Source: Serinicoccus kebangsaanensis | GTDB lineage: Bacteria; Actinomycetota; Actinomycetes; Actinomycetales; Dermatophilaceae | Direction: 5' to 3' | Assembly: GCF_008919445.1 (NCBI RefSeq) | Contig: NZ_VSLG01000008.1 | Coordinates: forward strand, 62,001 to 126,000 | DNA length: 64,000 nucleotides | Shown: piece by piece, positions 46,017 through 58,084 of the stretch | Layout of the letters: each line of letters begins with the position of its first letter | Position numbering within the stretch: the first letter of the stretch is position 1 | Notes under the pieces: generated by a model | What the model was told of the DNA's origin: nothing | Seen by the model: only the letters and a program-made list of their open reading frames with translations | Databases searched by the model: none | Made by a program: the position numbers and the translations under genes

Positions 46017-46631
46017 ATGACACGCACCCCAGTGACCACGATCGCCGCGCTCGCCACCGCCCTGGTGCTGGCCTCCTGCGGCAGCACCGATGCCGGGTCG
46101 GGCGACGAGGCCTCCCCGGCGTCGACCTCCGAAGACATGGCCTCCGAGGAGATGGACGACGAGATGGCCTCCGAGGACACGGACGACGACATGGCCTCAG
46201 AAGACATGGACGACGACATGGCCTCAGAAGACATGGACGACGACATGACCTCCGAGGACGACATGGACGAGGGCGAGGAGATGGATGAGGAGGGCGAGCA
46301 GGCGATGCCGATGAGCGGCTACGTCGACCACGGCGCCTATGCCGCGGACCCCGCCGCCTACCACCAGGACGGGCAGCCCGTCGTGCTCTTCTTCCACGCC
46401 GACTGGTGCCCGGACTGCCGCGCCACCGACGAGAGCCTCACGACGGACGGTGTGCCCGAGGGCCTCACCGTCGTCAAGGTCGACTACGACACCATGACCG
46501 ACCTGCGGCAGACCTATGGCGTGACCCAGCAGCACACCTTCGTCCAGGTCGACGCCGAGGGCGCGGAGCTCGGCACCTGGACCGGCGTCACCACCGGCGA
46601 GGAGATCCTGGCTCAGACCGAGGGCTCCTGA
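46017..46631 (+). CDS. Thioredoxin-fold lipoprotein with Met/Asp-rich repeat
   Basis: The 204-residue lipoprotein has a signal ending 'LVLASC' (lipid Cys21), an acidic spacer (39-95) made of nine-residue repeats MASEDMDDD, and a thioredoxin-like domain with 'FFHADWCPDCRAT' (Cys131, Cys134). The CPDC active site suggests extracytoplasmic disulfide or reductase work. The downstream CcdA protein is the natural electron source. Met- and Asp-rich repeats could bind copper or other metals, but this is inference. Confidence 0.85.
   Translation: MTRTPVTTIAALATALVLASCGSTDAGSGDEASPASTSEDMASEEMDDEMASEDTDDDMASEDMDDDMASEDMDDDMTSEDDMDEGEEMDEEGEQAMPMSGYVDHGAYAADPAAYHQDGQPVVLFFHADWCPDCRATDESLTTDGVPEGLTVVKVDYDTMTDLRQTYGVTQQHTFVQVDAEGAELGTWTGVTTGEEILAQTEGS
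46137..46271 (+). repeat. 27-bp tandem repeat coding MASEDMDDD units
   Basis: Four full units and a fifth partial one encode MASEEMDDE, MASEDTDDD, MASEDMDDD, MASEDMDDD and MTSEDDMDE. The DNA copies are nearly identical (GACATGGCCTCAGAAG), so the number probably varies between strains. Confidence 0.9.
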
Positions 46632-46632
46632 G

Positions 46633-47370
46633 TTGCTGGCGCTGCTGGGCGCTCTGGTGGCGGGCGTCCTGACCACGCTCGCTCCGTGCGTGCTCCCGCT
46701 GCTGCCGGTCATCGTCGGCGGCTCGCTGGCCAGCGACGCCTCCCCGGCCGCCCAGCGCCGGCGCGCGGTCGTGGTGGCCGGCTCGCTGAGCCTGTCGGTC
46801 GCCGCCTTCACCCTCCTGCTCAAGGGCACCACGGCCCTCATCGGGGTGCCACCGGGGGTCTGGCGCTGGCTCTCCGGAGGGATCCTGCTCGCCCTGGGCG
46901 CGGCGATGCTCCTCCCGGCCGCGTGGGAGCGCGCCAGCGCCGCCCTGCGGCTCGCCTCGCGCAGCCAGGCGGGCCTGCGCTCGGCGCGTCGGCGTGAGGG
47001 GGTGGTCGGCCAGGTCCTCACCGGCGCCGCCCTCGGCCCGGTCTTCTCCTCCTGCAGCCCGTTGTATGCCTACGTCGTGGTGACGGTGCTCCCCGCCGAG
47101 CCCGGCTACGGGCTGGCCCTGCTCACGGCATACTGCCTCGGTCTCGGGGGCACCCTGCTGGCCGTCGCGATCGCCGGCCAGTCGCTCGTCCGGCGGCTGG
47201 GCTGGGCGGCCGACCCCCGCGGCTGGCTGCAGCGCAGCCTCGGCCTGGTCTTCGTCCTCGTCGGTCTCGTGGTCGGCCTGGGCTGGGACCGTGACCTGCA
47301 GGCGTGGATCCTCGAGCACTCGCCGGTCGCCCCGTGGGAGCTGGACTCCGGCTTCATCCCGGAGCTCTGA
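46633..47370 (+). CDS. ccdA: CcdA-type cytochrome c biogenesis / thiol-disulfide transporter
   Basis: The 245-residue membrane protein has six hydrophobic segments and two Cys sites: 'TTLAPCVLPLLPVIVGG' (first segment) and 'FSSCSPLYAYVVV' (fourth). These pass electrons from cytoplasmic thioredoxin to outside partners. The start is a TTG one base after the lipoprotein stop. With the adjacent thioredoxin lipoprotein it forms a complete outward reductant pathway. Confidence 0.9.
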   Translation: MLALLGALVAGVLTTLAPCVLPLLPVIVGGSLASDASPAAQRRRAVVVAGSLSLSVAAFTLLLKGTTALIGVPPGVWRWLSGGILLALGAAMLLPAAWERASAALRLASRSQAGLRSARRREGVVGQVLTGAALGPVFSSCSPLYAYVVVTVLPAEPGYGLALLTAYCLGLGGTLLAVAIAGQSLVRRLGWAADPRGWLQRSLGLVFVLVGLVVGLGWDRDLQAWILEHSPVAPWELDSGFIPEL

Positions 47371-47411
47371 GCGGGCGGCGCCACCATGACAGCGGCCAGT
47401 CCTTTTCTTGA

Positions 47412-50126
<2,715 letters not shown>

Positions 50127-50142
50127 CGGATCGCCGTCGGCA

Positions 50143-50189
50143 CGACGCACGCCCCTCCCGGCCTCGGCGGCCAGGAGGGGCGTGCGTCG
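50143..50189. terminator. Terminator hairpin after katG
   Basis: A perfect 16-bp stem (CGACGCACGCCCCTCC against GGAGGGGCGTGCGTCG) with a 15-nt loop lies 16 bp after the katG stop and 9 bp before the convergent histidine-kinase stop. It would work in both directions. Confidence 0.85.
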
Positions 50190-50198
50190 CTCCCGGGC

Positions 50199-51227
50199 TC
50201 ATCGGCCGGGTGGTGGGTCGTACGCCGTCGGCAGCTGCACCGTGACCCGGCACCCGGGACCGTGGTTGCGCAGGTCGATCGACCCGCCGGCCTCCTCGAC
50301 GAGGGCGCGCGCGATGGTCAGCCCGACACCGGCTCCCGTCCCGGAGGCCGCGGTGCGCGCGGTCCCGCCGCGCCAGCCGGGCTCGAAGACCCGCTCCAGG
50401 TCCTCGGGGCGCAGACCGCCGCAGGTGTCGTCGACGGTGAGCCGGGCCAGGCCGTCCCGCTCACCGACGGCGACGACCACCTCGCGGCCCGAGGGCGTCT
50501 CCCGCACGGCGTTGCTGACGACGTTGGCGACGACGCGCTCCAGCTGTGCGGCCACGCCGTCGACGGGCACCGGACCCGAGGCGTCCAGCCGCACGCGCAC
50601 CCCACCCTCCTCGGCCACCGGCTGCTGGCCGGCGACCACCCCGTCGGTGAGCTCGGCCAGGTCGAGGTGTGCCGCCTCACCTCCTCCGGGACCGGAGCGG
50701 ATGCGCGACATCTCCAGCAGGTCGTCCACCATGCCGGTCATCCGGTCGGCCTCGGACCGCAGCCGCCGGTGGTAGTCGTCGGGGTCCGCGGCCACCCCGT
50801 CCTCGAGCGCCTCGGCCATCACCCGGATGGCGGACAGCGGCGTGCGCAGGTCGTGCGAGGCCCACGTCACCATCTCCTGCCGGCTGCGGGCCAGGGCGAG
50901 CTCGCGCTGCTCGTCGGCCAGCCGCTGCTGGGCCCGCCGGTCGAGCCGGCGGACGCTGCGGAAGAGCAGCACGCCGATGGCGAGCGCGACCGGGGCGGCG
51001 GCGAGCAGGACCAGGGAGATCAGGGCCGAGTCGTGCTCGGAGAGGAACATCGCCCGGGTGGTGACGACGACCCCGGCCGCGATGCTGGCGACGCCCACCA
51101 CCGGCCCGAGCAGGGTCGCGGCCGCCGGCGACCGGCGCGCGACGAGCAAGGTCACCCCGGCGCCCACGAGCCCCACCGCACCCGCCGTCCCGGCCGCGAG
51201 GGTGATCGCCTCCAGCTCAGGCCTCAT
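50199..51227 (-). CDS. Sensor histidine kinase (HisKA type)
   Basis: The 342-residue protein has three to four membrane segments (about 8-30, 40-58 and 68-90), a HAMP-like linker, the phosphorylated His125 in 'ASHDLRTPLSAI', and a HATPase domain with 'VVANVVSNAVRETP', 'DTCGGL' and 'GTGAGVGLTIA'. There is little outside the membrane, so it may sense a membrane or inner signal. It overlaps its response regulator by 11 bp and is translated after it. Signal unknown. Confidence 0.92.
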   Translation of the reverse strand: MRPELEAITLAAGTAGAVGLVGAGVTLLVARRSPAAATLLGPVVGVASIAAGVVVTTRAMFLSEHDSALISLVLLAAAPVALAIGVLLFRSVRRLDRRAQQRLADEQRELALARSRQEMVTWASHDLRTPLSAIRVMAEALEDGVAADPDDYHRRLRSEADRMTGMVDDLLEMSRIRSGPGGGEAAHLDLAELTDGVVAGQQPVAEEGGVRVRLDASGPVPVDGVAAQLERVVANVVSNAVRETPSGREVVVAVGERDGLARLTVDDTCGGLRPEDLERVFEPGWRGGTARTAASGTGAGVGLTIARALVEEAGGSIDLRNHGPGCRVTVQLPTAYDPPPGR

Positions 51228-51933
51228 CGTCGGCCTCCTGGGTCGCCCGGTCCCAGCGGTATCCCTGGCCCCAGACCGTGGACAGCCGCGTCGGGCGCGA
51301 GGGGTCGGACTCCACCTTCTCCCGCAGCCGGCGCACGTGCACGGTGACGGTGGACCGGTCCCCGACCTCCCATCCCCACACCTCGCGCAGCAGGTCGTCG
51401 CGGTCGAGCACGACGCCGGGGTGGGTCATCAGGTGCACCAGCAGGTCGAACTCGCGGCTGGTCAACGACAGCTCCGAGCCGCCCAGCACGGCCCGCCGGG
51501 CACCCCGATCGACCACCAGGTCCCCGTCGCGCACGGTGCCGGCCGGCGGCTCGGCGCCGGCCGGGAGTCCGTGGGCGCGCCGCAGCAGCGCCTGCACACG
51601 CAGCACCAGCTCACGGGCGCTGAAGGGCTTGGTCACGTAGTCGTCGGCACCGACCTCCAACCCGGCGATCCGCTCCTGCTCGCTCGCCCGGGCGGTCAGC
51701 ATGAGGACGGGGACGTTCGGGTCCACGGCCCGGATCCGCCGGAGCACCTCGAAACCGTCGATCCCCGGGATCATCAGGTCGAGCACGACGGCGGCGGGGC
51801 GCAGGTCGGGGAACGCGCGCACCGCCACCAGCCCGTCGCTCGCCTCGTGCGTGGGCAGCCCGGCACGGTGCAGGTAGGCGCAGACCACCTCCCGCACCGT
51901 CGCCTCGTCCTCGACGACCAGCACCGTGCTCAC
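51217..51933 (-). CDS. OmpR/PhoP-family response regulator
   Basis: The 238-residue protein has a receiver domain ('LVVEDEATV', phospho-acceptor Asp52 in 'VVLDLMIPG', Lys in 'YVTKPFS') and a winged-helix DNA-binding domain ('LSLTSREFDLLVHLM', 'VHVRRLREKVE', 'TVWGQGYRW'). The GTG start at 51933 is directly before the receiver fold. It is the first gene of the pair with the kinase and diverges from the 52032 gene across about 98 bp. Target genes are not identifiable here. Confidence 0.93.
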   Translation of the reverse strand: MSTVLVVEDEATVREVVCAYLHRAGLPTHEASDGLVAVRAFPDLRPAAVVLDLMIPGIDGFEVLRRIRAVDPNVPVLMLTARASEQERIAGLEVGADDYVTKPFSARELVLRVQALLRRAHGLPAGAEPPAGTVRDGDLVVDRGARRAVLGGSELSLTSREFDLLVHLMTHPGVVLDRDDLLREVWGWEVGDRSTVTVHVRRLREKVESDPSRPTRLSTVWGQGYRWDRATQEADDEA

Positions 51934-52031
51934 ACCGGGAGGGTATGCGCTCGCGCTGCCCGGAGTCCTTACCGTTCCCTGACGGAGGCGTGGGAGCGGC
52001 CGGGCCACGACGTCGGCTAGGTTCGACACCC

Positions 52032-54095
52032 ATGCAGACATGGCACCGGGTGGGGGACGTCGACTGGGTGGAGGGCGAGGCCTATGCCTCGCCCGAGGGT
52101 GGCGGGGAGCCCCCTGTCGCTGCCGGGCTGGTGATCGGTCGGGGCTATGCCCACCAGAGCGTCGCCACCCTCGGCGTCGCGGACGCGATCGCCTTCCTGC
52201 TGCGCCGTGAGCTGTCGCGGCCGCTGGAGACCGACCGCGGCACGGTCCAGGTGGAGGCACGGTCCACGGTCGGACTGCTGGAGACGACCGTGTCGATGTT
52301 CGGCACCCGGTCGGCGGTGTCCGGTGCGCTGCAGCGGCTCGTCGCGGTCCTCGACGACCCGATGCTCCTCGAGGTCCCGGAGGGCCAGCTCCCGGCGGGC
52401 GACGAGCACCCCTGGGCCGGGTGGAACAAGGAGCTCGGAGCCTGGTTCGGGTTCGGCCCCGCGAGCCTCTCCGCCCAGGTCAACCCGGCGTGGACCGGTG
52501 ACGTCGCCGTGCTGCGCGAGTCGGTGGCGGCAGCCGGCCCGGCCCAGGCCCCTGTCGTCGGCTTCGTCACCGATCCGGAGGTCATCTGCCCGCTGCCCCG
52601 CGGCGGCGGGTCGGAGGCGGTCCCACGCCTGCACTGGAGGGACGTCGGTGGCCATGCGGTCGGCGCGACCTTCGAGAACAACCTGCTCAGCGGCCGGGCC
52701 GACCTCGGTGCCACCGGCCTGACGGCGATCGACCTGCTCGCCAGCACCCTGCACCGCAGCGTCGTCAGCATGACCGGCGCGGCCAAGCAGCTCGCGATCA
52801 CCGCCTACCCGGTCGGCGGCAGCCGGCTGGTGACGGTGCGAGCCCTGGCGGCCCCGGGCGAGTACGACCACCAGCGGGCCCGGGCCGCGTCGGGCGAAGC
52901 GCTCGCGGCCTACCCCGAGCTGTCCGAGGAGACGCTCGTGCGCCAGCTCGAGCACACCCGCACGCAGGCGGCACAGCCGCCTGCTCCGTCGGTGCTCGCC
53001 CTGCACCGCCTGCTCACCGGCGAGCGCACCGACGGCGCCGTCCGCGCCGCCGAGGCGGGCGCCCTCACCACCGACACCGTGCGTGCCGCCGTCGGCCGGC
53101 TGGCCGGCCAGCTCCTCGTCGGGACGTCCGGGGCCGAGACGGACCCGGCATACCCTCTGCTGGAGCCCGCGCCCGTGCCGGACCCGGGCGGGCAGGCCAC
53201 GACCGTCCGCACCCGGGTGCCGATCCTCGACGAGCGGCGCGGCGACACGCACCTGGAGCTCGCCGCGACCCCCACCCGGCTGGTGTCCACCCCGCGGCGC
53301 CTCACCTGGGTCAACCAGCTCTTCCCCGAGGTCCCCCGCCGCCGGGGTGAGCCGCTGCCGCAGCCGACCGGACCGGTCGAACCCTCCACCCTCGACCTCA
53401 CCCGGCTCGCCGGGAGGTTCGACCAGGGCGAGGCCTACTCGTCCCTGATCGACGAGGAAGGACGGGTCGTCGGCATCCCCTGGACCGCGCTGCGCCGACC
53501 GGAGGCCCTGCGCGCGATCGTGGACGGCGCGACCGGCCCCGGCCAGCGCATGACCATGCCGGCCCAGCCGAACGCCGACGCCCTCGTCACGCAGCGGATC
53601 CGCAACCGTCGCCTCTCCGTGGTGCTCTTCGCCGTGGTGCTCGCCTTCTTCGCCAGCATGTTCTTCTGGCCCGACTCCGGCGCTCCCCGCCAGGAGCCCA
53701 CGGTCAGCACCCTGCCGCTCGGCCAGCAGGTGAGGCTCGGCAACGGCTCCACCATCACGGTCTCAGAGGCGCGCTGGGAGACCGACGAGGCATACCCTCA
53801 TCCGACGCTGCTCGCGCAGGTGGAGGCATGCGGGGGCGGGGAGACGGTGCAGCGCGGAGCGGACGGCGACGAGCGGAACTGGATCCCCTCCTCGGACTTC
53901 GACCTCGGTGGGACGGATGCGGTGACCCGGGCCGGTATGCGCCCGGGAGGCACCTACCTGGCCGGGGCGCAGCTGGAGGAGGGTCAGTGCACGTCGGGTC
54001 TCATCTCGATCGAGGCCGAGGTGGACGCGCCGCCGGACTCCGCGACGGTGCGCTACACCAACTCGCTCGGTGACGACGTGCAGTGGGAGTGGTGA
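52032..54095 (+). CDS. Large membrane-anchored protein, possibly an inactive M16-like protein
   Basis: I do not recognise a named family. The 687-residue protein has two similar-looking alpha/beta halves. 'VEARSTVGLLETTVSMFGTR' (about 75-94) and 'FENNLLSGRADLGATG...LASTLHRSVVSM' resemble the layout of M16 peptidases, but no HxxEH zinc motif is present. One membrane segment (about 527-547, 'VVLFAVVLAFFASMFFW') precedes a 136-residue outer domain with four Cys-poor strands, similar in size to DUF4352. It diverges from a two-component system. M16 kinship is a weak inference. Confidence 0.55.
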   Translation: MQTWHRVGDVDWVEGEAYASPEGGGEPPVAAGLVIGRGYAHQSVATLGVADAIAFLLRRELSRPLETDRGTVQVEARSTVGLLETTVSMFGTRSAVSGALQRLVAVLDDPMLLEVPEGQLPAGDEHPWAGWNKELGAWFGFGPASLSAQVNPAWTGDVAVLRESVAAAGPAQAPVVGFVTDPEVICPLPRGGGSEAVPRLHWRDVGGHAVGATFENNLLSGRADLGATGLTAIDLLASTLHRSVVSMTGAAKQLAITAYPVGGSRLVTVRALAAPGEYDHQRARAASGEALAAYPELSEETLVRQLEHTRTQAAQPPAPSVLALHRLLTGERTDGAVRAAEAGALTTDTVRAAVGRLAGQLLVGTSGAETDPAYPLLEPAPVPDPGGQATTVRTRVPILDERRGDTHLELAATPTRLVSTPRRLTWVNQLFPEVPRRRGEPLPQPTGPVEPSTLDLTRLAGRFDQGEAYSSLIDEEGRVVGIPWTALRRPEALRAIVDGATGPGQRMTMPAQPNADALVTQRIRNRRLSVVLFAVVLAFFASMFFWPDSGAPRQEPTVSTLPLGQQVRLGNGSTITVSEARWETDEAYPHPTLLAQVEACGGGETVQRGADGDERNWIPSSDFDLGGTDAVTRAGMRPGGTYLAGAQLEEGQCTSGLISIEAEVDAPPDSATVRYTNSLGDDVQWEW

Positions 54096-54108
54096 CCCGG
54101 CGCCGGCG

Positions 54109-54933
54109 TCACGAGCAGTCCACCACCGTGTCCGGGTCCGACGAGGTGTCCAGCCGCTTGCCGTAGGCGTCCCCGCCGGCCTCCCGCACCTCTGCGCAGA
54201 TGGACTGCCGAGAGTTACCAGCCGGTCGGAAGACGGCATACACGGGGTCTCCCTGCTCGCTCTGCTGGCGTAGCGACGGACAGGCCAGATCGGTGCGCAG
54301 GTAGGACGCGTCCGGGTGCTCCCGCAGCAGTGCCCCCACGTCGCGGGCGTAGGAGGTGGGGTCGACGGCGGACCCGAGCACGACGATGCCCGAGCCGTCG
54401 CACTCCGGTCGGGTGATGGAGACGCCCACCCCGAGGTCCCCTTCGCCGGCAGACGAGTCGTCCGCGCCGCAGGCACGGAAGTAGGACAGCAGCTCCTGCG
54501 GGACGCCGTCCTCCTCGGCCTCGCTCCGGCACCGGGTGCTGGGCTGCTGGTCGTAGCGCTCCCAGCTGCCTGCCGAGCGACGCACGAACAGGGCGGTGTC
54601 CCCCGGTGCCGGGGTGGAACCGTAGGCCCAGTCCCCCGCGCAGACCTCCACCACGAACTCCTCGCGGTCCACGGCGGGGGCGATGGTCTCCGCGTCGCAA
54701 GGTGCTGCCTCGTCCGAGGCGGCCGGGGCCGACGATGTCGTGGGAGCCGCCTCCTCGCTGGTGGTGGCTTCCGGCGAAGCCTCTTCTCTCGACGGCTCAT
54801 CGGTCGTGGAAGCGTCGGTGGGCGGCGAGCTCACCCCGGTGCCGTCCGTGGGTCCCGTCTCCGCGTCGTCGCACCCGGCGAGCAGCAGTCCGCCCGCCAG
54901 CGCCAGGGCACTCCAGGCAGCACGCATCGTCAT
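54109..54933 (-). CDS. Hypothetical secreted lipoprotein
   Basis: The 274-residue lipoprotein has a signal ending 'GGLLLAGC', a Thr/Ser/Glu/Pro-rich spacer (about 24-75) and a compact Cys-containing domain (Cys residues near 79, 98, 135, 155, 179, 220, 246 and 273) that probably forms disulfides. I recognise no family. GGAGGAG precedes the start; ATG 54933 or ATG 54927 are both possible. It faces the gene at 52032-54095 tail to tail, with 13 bp between stops. Confidence 0.7.
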   Translation of the reverse strand: MTMRAAWSALALAGGLLLAGCDDAETGPTDGTGVSSPPTDASTTDEPSREEASPEATTSEEAAPTTSSAPAASDEAAPCDAETIAPAVDREEFVVEVCAGDWAYGSTPAPGDTALFVRRSAGSWERYDQQPSTRCRSEAEEDGVPQELLSYFRACGADDSSAGEGDLGVGVSITRPECDGSGIVVLGSAVDPTSYARDVGALLREHPDASYLRTDLACPSLRQQSEQGDPVYAVFRPAGNSRQSICAEVREAGGDAYGKRLDTSSDPDTVVDCS

Positions 54934-55039
54934 CTGCTCCTCCGATCGCCTCCTCCTCCACCCTCTCGCGGATCATCGGCGACCTCTCGGTGGAGCGGCG
55001 TGGCCCACCCGGGACCGCAGGAGACCAGGTCCGAGGGCC

Positions 55040-55717
55040 TCAGTCGGAGCGGGCGTCGTGCACGAGCAGCGCGACCTGCACCCGGTTCGACAGGCCGAGC
55101 TTGGCCAGGATGCTCGAGACGTGCGCCTTGACCGTCGGGACGCCGAGGTAGAGGTCCCGCGAGATGTCGGCGTTGGAGCCGCCGCCGGCCACCGCCCGGG
55201 CGACCTCGAGCTCGCGCTCGGTGAGCTGCCCCAGCGCGGCCCGGGCCCGTGCCGCCCGGTCGTCCGGGGCGGGGCCTCCGCTGACCTGACGGACCAGCAG
55301 CGCCGCCACCGACGGGGACAGGGCGTGGTCGCCGGAGGCCACCTCGTGCACCGCGGCCACCAGCCGGTCCGGCGGGGTGTCCTTGAGGACGAAGCCGCGC
55401 GCGCCGGCCCGCAGCGCCCCGAGCACCAGGTCGTCGGCGTCGAACGTGGTCAGGACCAGCACCTTGGCCTCCGGCCAGGCGGCCAGCACCTCGCGGGTCG
55501 CGGTCAGCCCGTCCGTCCGCGACATCCGGATGTCCATGAGGAGCACGTCCGGTCGGTGCCTCCCCACCAGCTCGACCGCCTGGTCGCCGTCCTCCCCCTC
55601 CGCGACGACGTCCACGCCGTCGGGGCCACCGAGCAGCATCCGCAGCCCCGCCCGCACCAGCGGGTCGTCGTCGACGAGCACCACGCGGGTGCGGCGCCCC
55701 TCGGTCTCCCCCGTCAT
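55040..55717 (-). CDS. NarL/LuxR-family response regulator
   Basis: The 225-residue protein has a receiver domain ('VVLVDDDPLVRAGL', phospho-acceptor Asp62 in 'LLMDIRMS', Lys in 'FVLKDTP') and a C-terminal LuxR HTH ('[20 protein letters not shown]', 'GVPTVKAHVSSILAKLGL'). The usual Pro after the DIRM motif is Ser. It is coupled to the kinase gene (ATGA overlap). With the ABC transporter next door it probably controls that transporter, as is common for this layout. Confidence 0.93.
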   Translation of the reverse strand: MTGETEGRRTRVVLVDDDPLVRAGLRMLLGGPDGVDVVAEGEDGDQAVELVGRHRPDVLLMDIRMSRTDGLTATREVLAAWPEAKVLVLTTFDADDLVLGALRAGARGFVLKDTPPDRLVAAVHEVASGDHALSPSVAALLVRQVSGGPAPDDRAARARAALGQLTERELEVARAVAGGGSNADISRDLYLGVPTVKAHVSSILAKLGLSNRVQVALLVHDARSD

Positions 55718-57027
55718 ACCGTCCCCTGGGTCTGCCACGGGAGCCAGACTCGCACGACGAACTCGCGCTCGACCACACCTGCCTCGAACCGGCCGCCGGC
55801 CAGGTGCACCCGCTCGGCCATGCCGGTGAGGCCCAGCCCGGTGGAGAGCGCGGGGGTCAGGGTCGCCCCGACGGGGTTGCGGACCACGACGTCCAGCCCC
55901 TCCCCGTCCGTGCCGCTGACCTGCACCCTGGCCCCCGACCCGGGGGCGTGCTTGCGGGCGTTGGTCAGGGCCTCCTGCACCACGCGGTAGGCGTGCCTGC
56001 CGACCAGGTCCGGCAGGTGCACCGACCGTGCCCACAGCTCCGGGTCGGCGTCCAGCGCCACGTCCTGACCGCTGCTCGTCGCCTCGGCCACCAGCGAGGG
56101 GATGTCGGTCAGCGTGGGTTGCGGTGACTCCACCGGGCCGGGGTGCTCGTCCTCGGCCCCGTCGTCGGCCCGCAGCACCCCGAGCACGTCCCTCAGCTCC
56201 TGGAGGGCCTGGTGCGCACCGTCCCGGACGACCTCCGCGCTCGCCCGGCGGTCTTCCTCGCTGAGGTCGGGGCGGTGCGCCAGCGCACCGGCGTGCATGG
56301 CGACCAGGGACAACCGGTGCCCCATCACGTCGTGCATCTCGCGGGCGATCCGGGCCCGCTCGGCCAGCCGCGCCTGGGACACCCGGGCCGCCTGCTCCCG
56401 CTGGGCCGTCTCGGCACGGCTGACCGAGCTCTGCAGCAGCTCCCTGCGCGCACCGACGTTCCACCCCACCAGCGTGGCGATCACCAGGATGAGCACGGTC
56501 AGGAGCCCACCCGCGAGGACGTACATCCACGGGGCCTGGCCGGAGCGGTAGGCCGGGTCCCCCGCGAAGAGCACCGGTGCGACGAAGGCCTCGTGCCCGA
56601 CCCCGACGGCCACGTTCAGCGCCACGACACCGACGAGGGGTGAGACGCGTCGGCGCGTCGCCAGCGACATCACCGCCAGCAGCGTCGCGGGCACCGCCCA
56701 CACGGAGACGATGCACAGCGCCGCGGCCGCCAGGGCCACGCCGAGCGGCCACCGCCGACGCAGGGCGACCAGCACGAGCACCACGTGCCCGACCACGAGG
56801 TCGAGCAGGAGCAGCCGATCGGCGGAGCTCACCGGGGCCGGGTCCTCGCGGCTCCACGTGCTGATGCCCACGACCACCAACCAGAAGAGCGCGCCGAGCA
56901 GCCAGACCAGGCCGAGCCGCCAGGCGTGCTGCCACCGGGTCAGCGGCGGGACCGGCGGCGCCGGCTCGGTGGGCGCCCGGCCGGCCACGAGCGGTGCCTG
57001 GTCCGCCGAGCGCGAGGGTGGGGGCAT
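55714..57027 (-). CDS. NarL-type sensor histidine kinase (HisKA_3)
   Basis: The 437-residue protein has about five membrane segments in its first 200 residues, a dimerisation/phospho-acceptor helix ('RLAERARIAREMHDVMGHRL', His in 'REMHDV') of the HisKA_3 type, and a HATPase with 'VVQEALTNARKHAPGS' and 'TGLGLTGMAERV'. This type partners LuxR-type regulators, and the partner overlaps it by 4 bp. It diverges from the ABC transporter across 163 bp, which may hold both promoters. Signal unknown. Confidence 0.93.
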   Translation of the reverse strand: MPPPSRSADQAPLVAGRAPTEPAPPVPPLTRWQHAWRLGLVWLLGALFWLVVVGISTWSREDPAPVSSADRLLLLDLVVGHVVLVLVALRRRWPLGVALAAAALCIVSVWAVPATLLAVMSLATRRRVSPLVGVVALNVAVGVGHEAFVAPVLFAGDPAYRSGQAPWMYVLAGGLLTVLILVIATLVGWNVGARRELLQSSVSRAETAQREQAARVSQARLAERARIAREMHDVMGHRLSLVAMHAGALAHRPDLSEEDRRASAEVVRDGAHQALQELRDVLGVLRADDGAEDEHPGPVESPQPTLTDIPSLVAEATSSGQDVALDADPELWARSVHLPDLVGRHAYRVVQEALTNARKHAPGSGARVQVSGTDGEGLDVVVRNPVGATLTPALSTGLGLTGMAERVHLAGGRFEAGVVEREFVVRVWLPWQTQGTV

Positions 57028-57190
57028 ACCCGCACCCTAGGCGTCGACCGCCGAGCCGGACCACGGCCGACCGGCCGACCCCACCCCCTACTTTCGTCGG
57101 TCCCACGCCCGCACGGACCAGACCGACGTCGTCGCACTGACCGACCGGCGACCGATGTGGCGGGCACCCTCGGTACAGCACCGTGGAGAC

Positions 57191-58084
57191 ATGATCCAGA
57201 TCGAGAACCTCGCCAAGCGGTACGGCGCCTTCACCGCCGTCGACGACATCACCTTCACGGCGCGGCCCGGCCGCGTCACCGGCTTCCTCGGCCCCAACGG
57301 CGCCGGCAAGTCGACCGCGATGCGGATGATGTGCGGGCTGACCCCCGCCACCTCCGGCACCGCGCACATCCTGGGCCGCCCCTACCGCAGCCTGCCCAAC
57401 CCCACCACCCACGTCGGCGTCATGCTCGACGCCGGTGCCCAGCACGCCGGGCGAACCGGGCGCGAGGTCCTGGGCCTCGCGGCCATCCTCGTGGGTGCCG
57501 GCCGCGGGCAGGTCGACTCGGTGCTGGACCGGATCGGTCTGACCTCGCGCGAGGCGGAGCGCAGGGTGGGCAACTACAGCCTGGGTATGCGCCAGCGCCT
57601 CGGTCTGGGGGCGGCGCTCATCGGCGACCCCAGCGTGCTCATCCTGGACGAGCCGGCCAACGGCCTGGACCCCGGCGGGATCCACTGGATGCGGGAGCTG
57701 CTGCGGTCCTACGCCCAGGAGGGCGGCACCGTGCTGCTCAGCTCGCACCTGCTGTCCGAGGTGGAGCAGGTCGCCGACGACCTGGTGCTCATCGGCCGCG
57801 GCCGGATCGTGGCGCAGGGCACCAAGGAGGAGCTGCTCAGCAGCGCCGGGGTGGTCGTCGACGCGACCGACCGGGAGGCCCTGCACGCGGCCCTGCACCG
57901 GGCCGGCTTCTCCCCCGTGGCGCGGCCGCGGGGTGGCTTCGCCGCGCAGGCGGGGACCGCTCAGATCGGTGAGCTGGCCCTGGCCGAGGGCCTGGTCATC
58001 ACCAACCTCAGCTCCTCCGGCGGCGGCCTGGAGGAGATGTTCCTGACCCTGACCGCCGACGACGCCCGGGAGGTGGCGGCATGA
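57191..58084 (+). CDS. ABC transporter ATP-binding protein
   Basis: The 297-residue protein shows Walker A 'GPNGAGKST' (about 36-44), signature 'NYSLGMRQRLGLGAAL', Walker B 'VLILDEPANGLD' and the switch 'LSSHLLSEV', with a C-terminal extension typical of DrrA/BcrA-type exporters. It probably powers an antibiotic, lipid or peptide exporter with the permease downstream. ATG 57191 follows GGAGAC. It overlaps the permease start by 4 bp (ATGA). Confidence 0.95.
   Translation: MIQIENLAKRYGAFTAVDDITFTARPGRVTGFLGPNGAGKSTAMRMMCGLTPATSGTAHILGRPYRSLPNPTTHVGVMLDAGAQHAGRTGREVLGLAAILVGAGRGQVDSVLDRIGLTSREAERRVGNYSLGMRQRLGLGAALIGDPSVLILDEPANGLDPGGIHWMRELLRSYAQEGGTVLLSSHLLSEVEQVADDLVLIGRGRIVAQGTKEELLSSAGVVVDATDREALHAALHRAGFSPVARPRGGFAAQAGTAQIGELALAEGLVITNLSSSGGGLEEMFLTLTADDAREVAA

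Noticed and set aside
55040-57898. A single very long minus-strand frame covering regulator, kinase and ABC gene region
   Set aside because: Only its last 225 residues (response regulator) are real; the rest is a shadow of the kinase and the opposite-strand ATPase gene.
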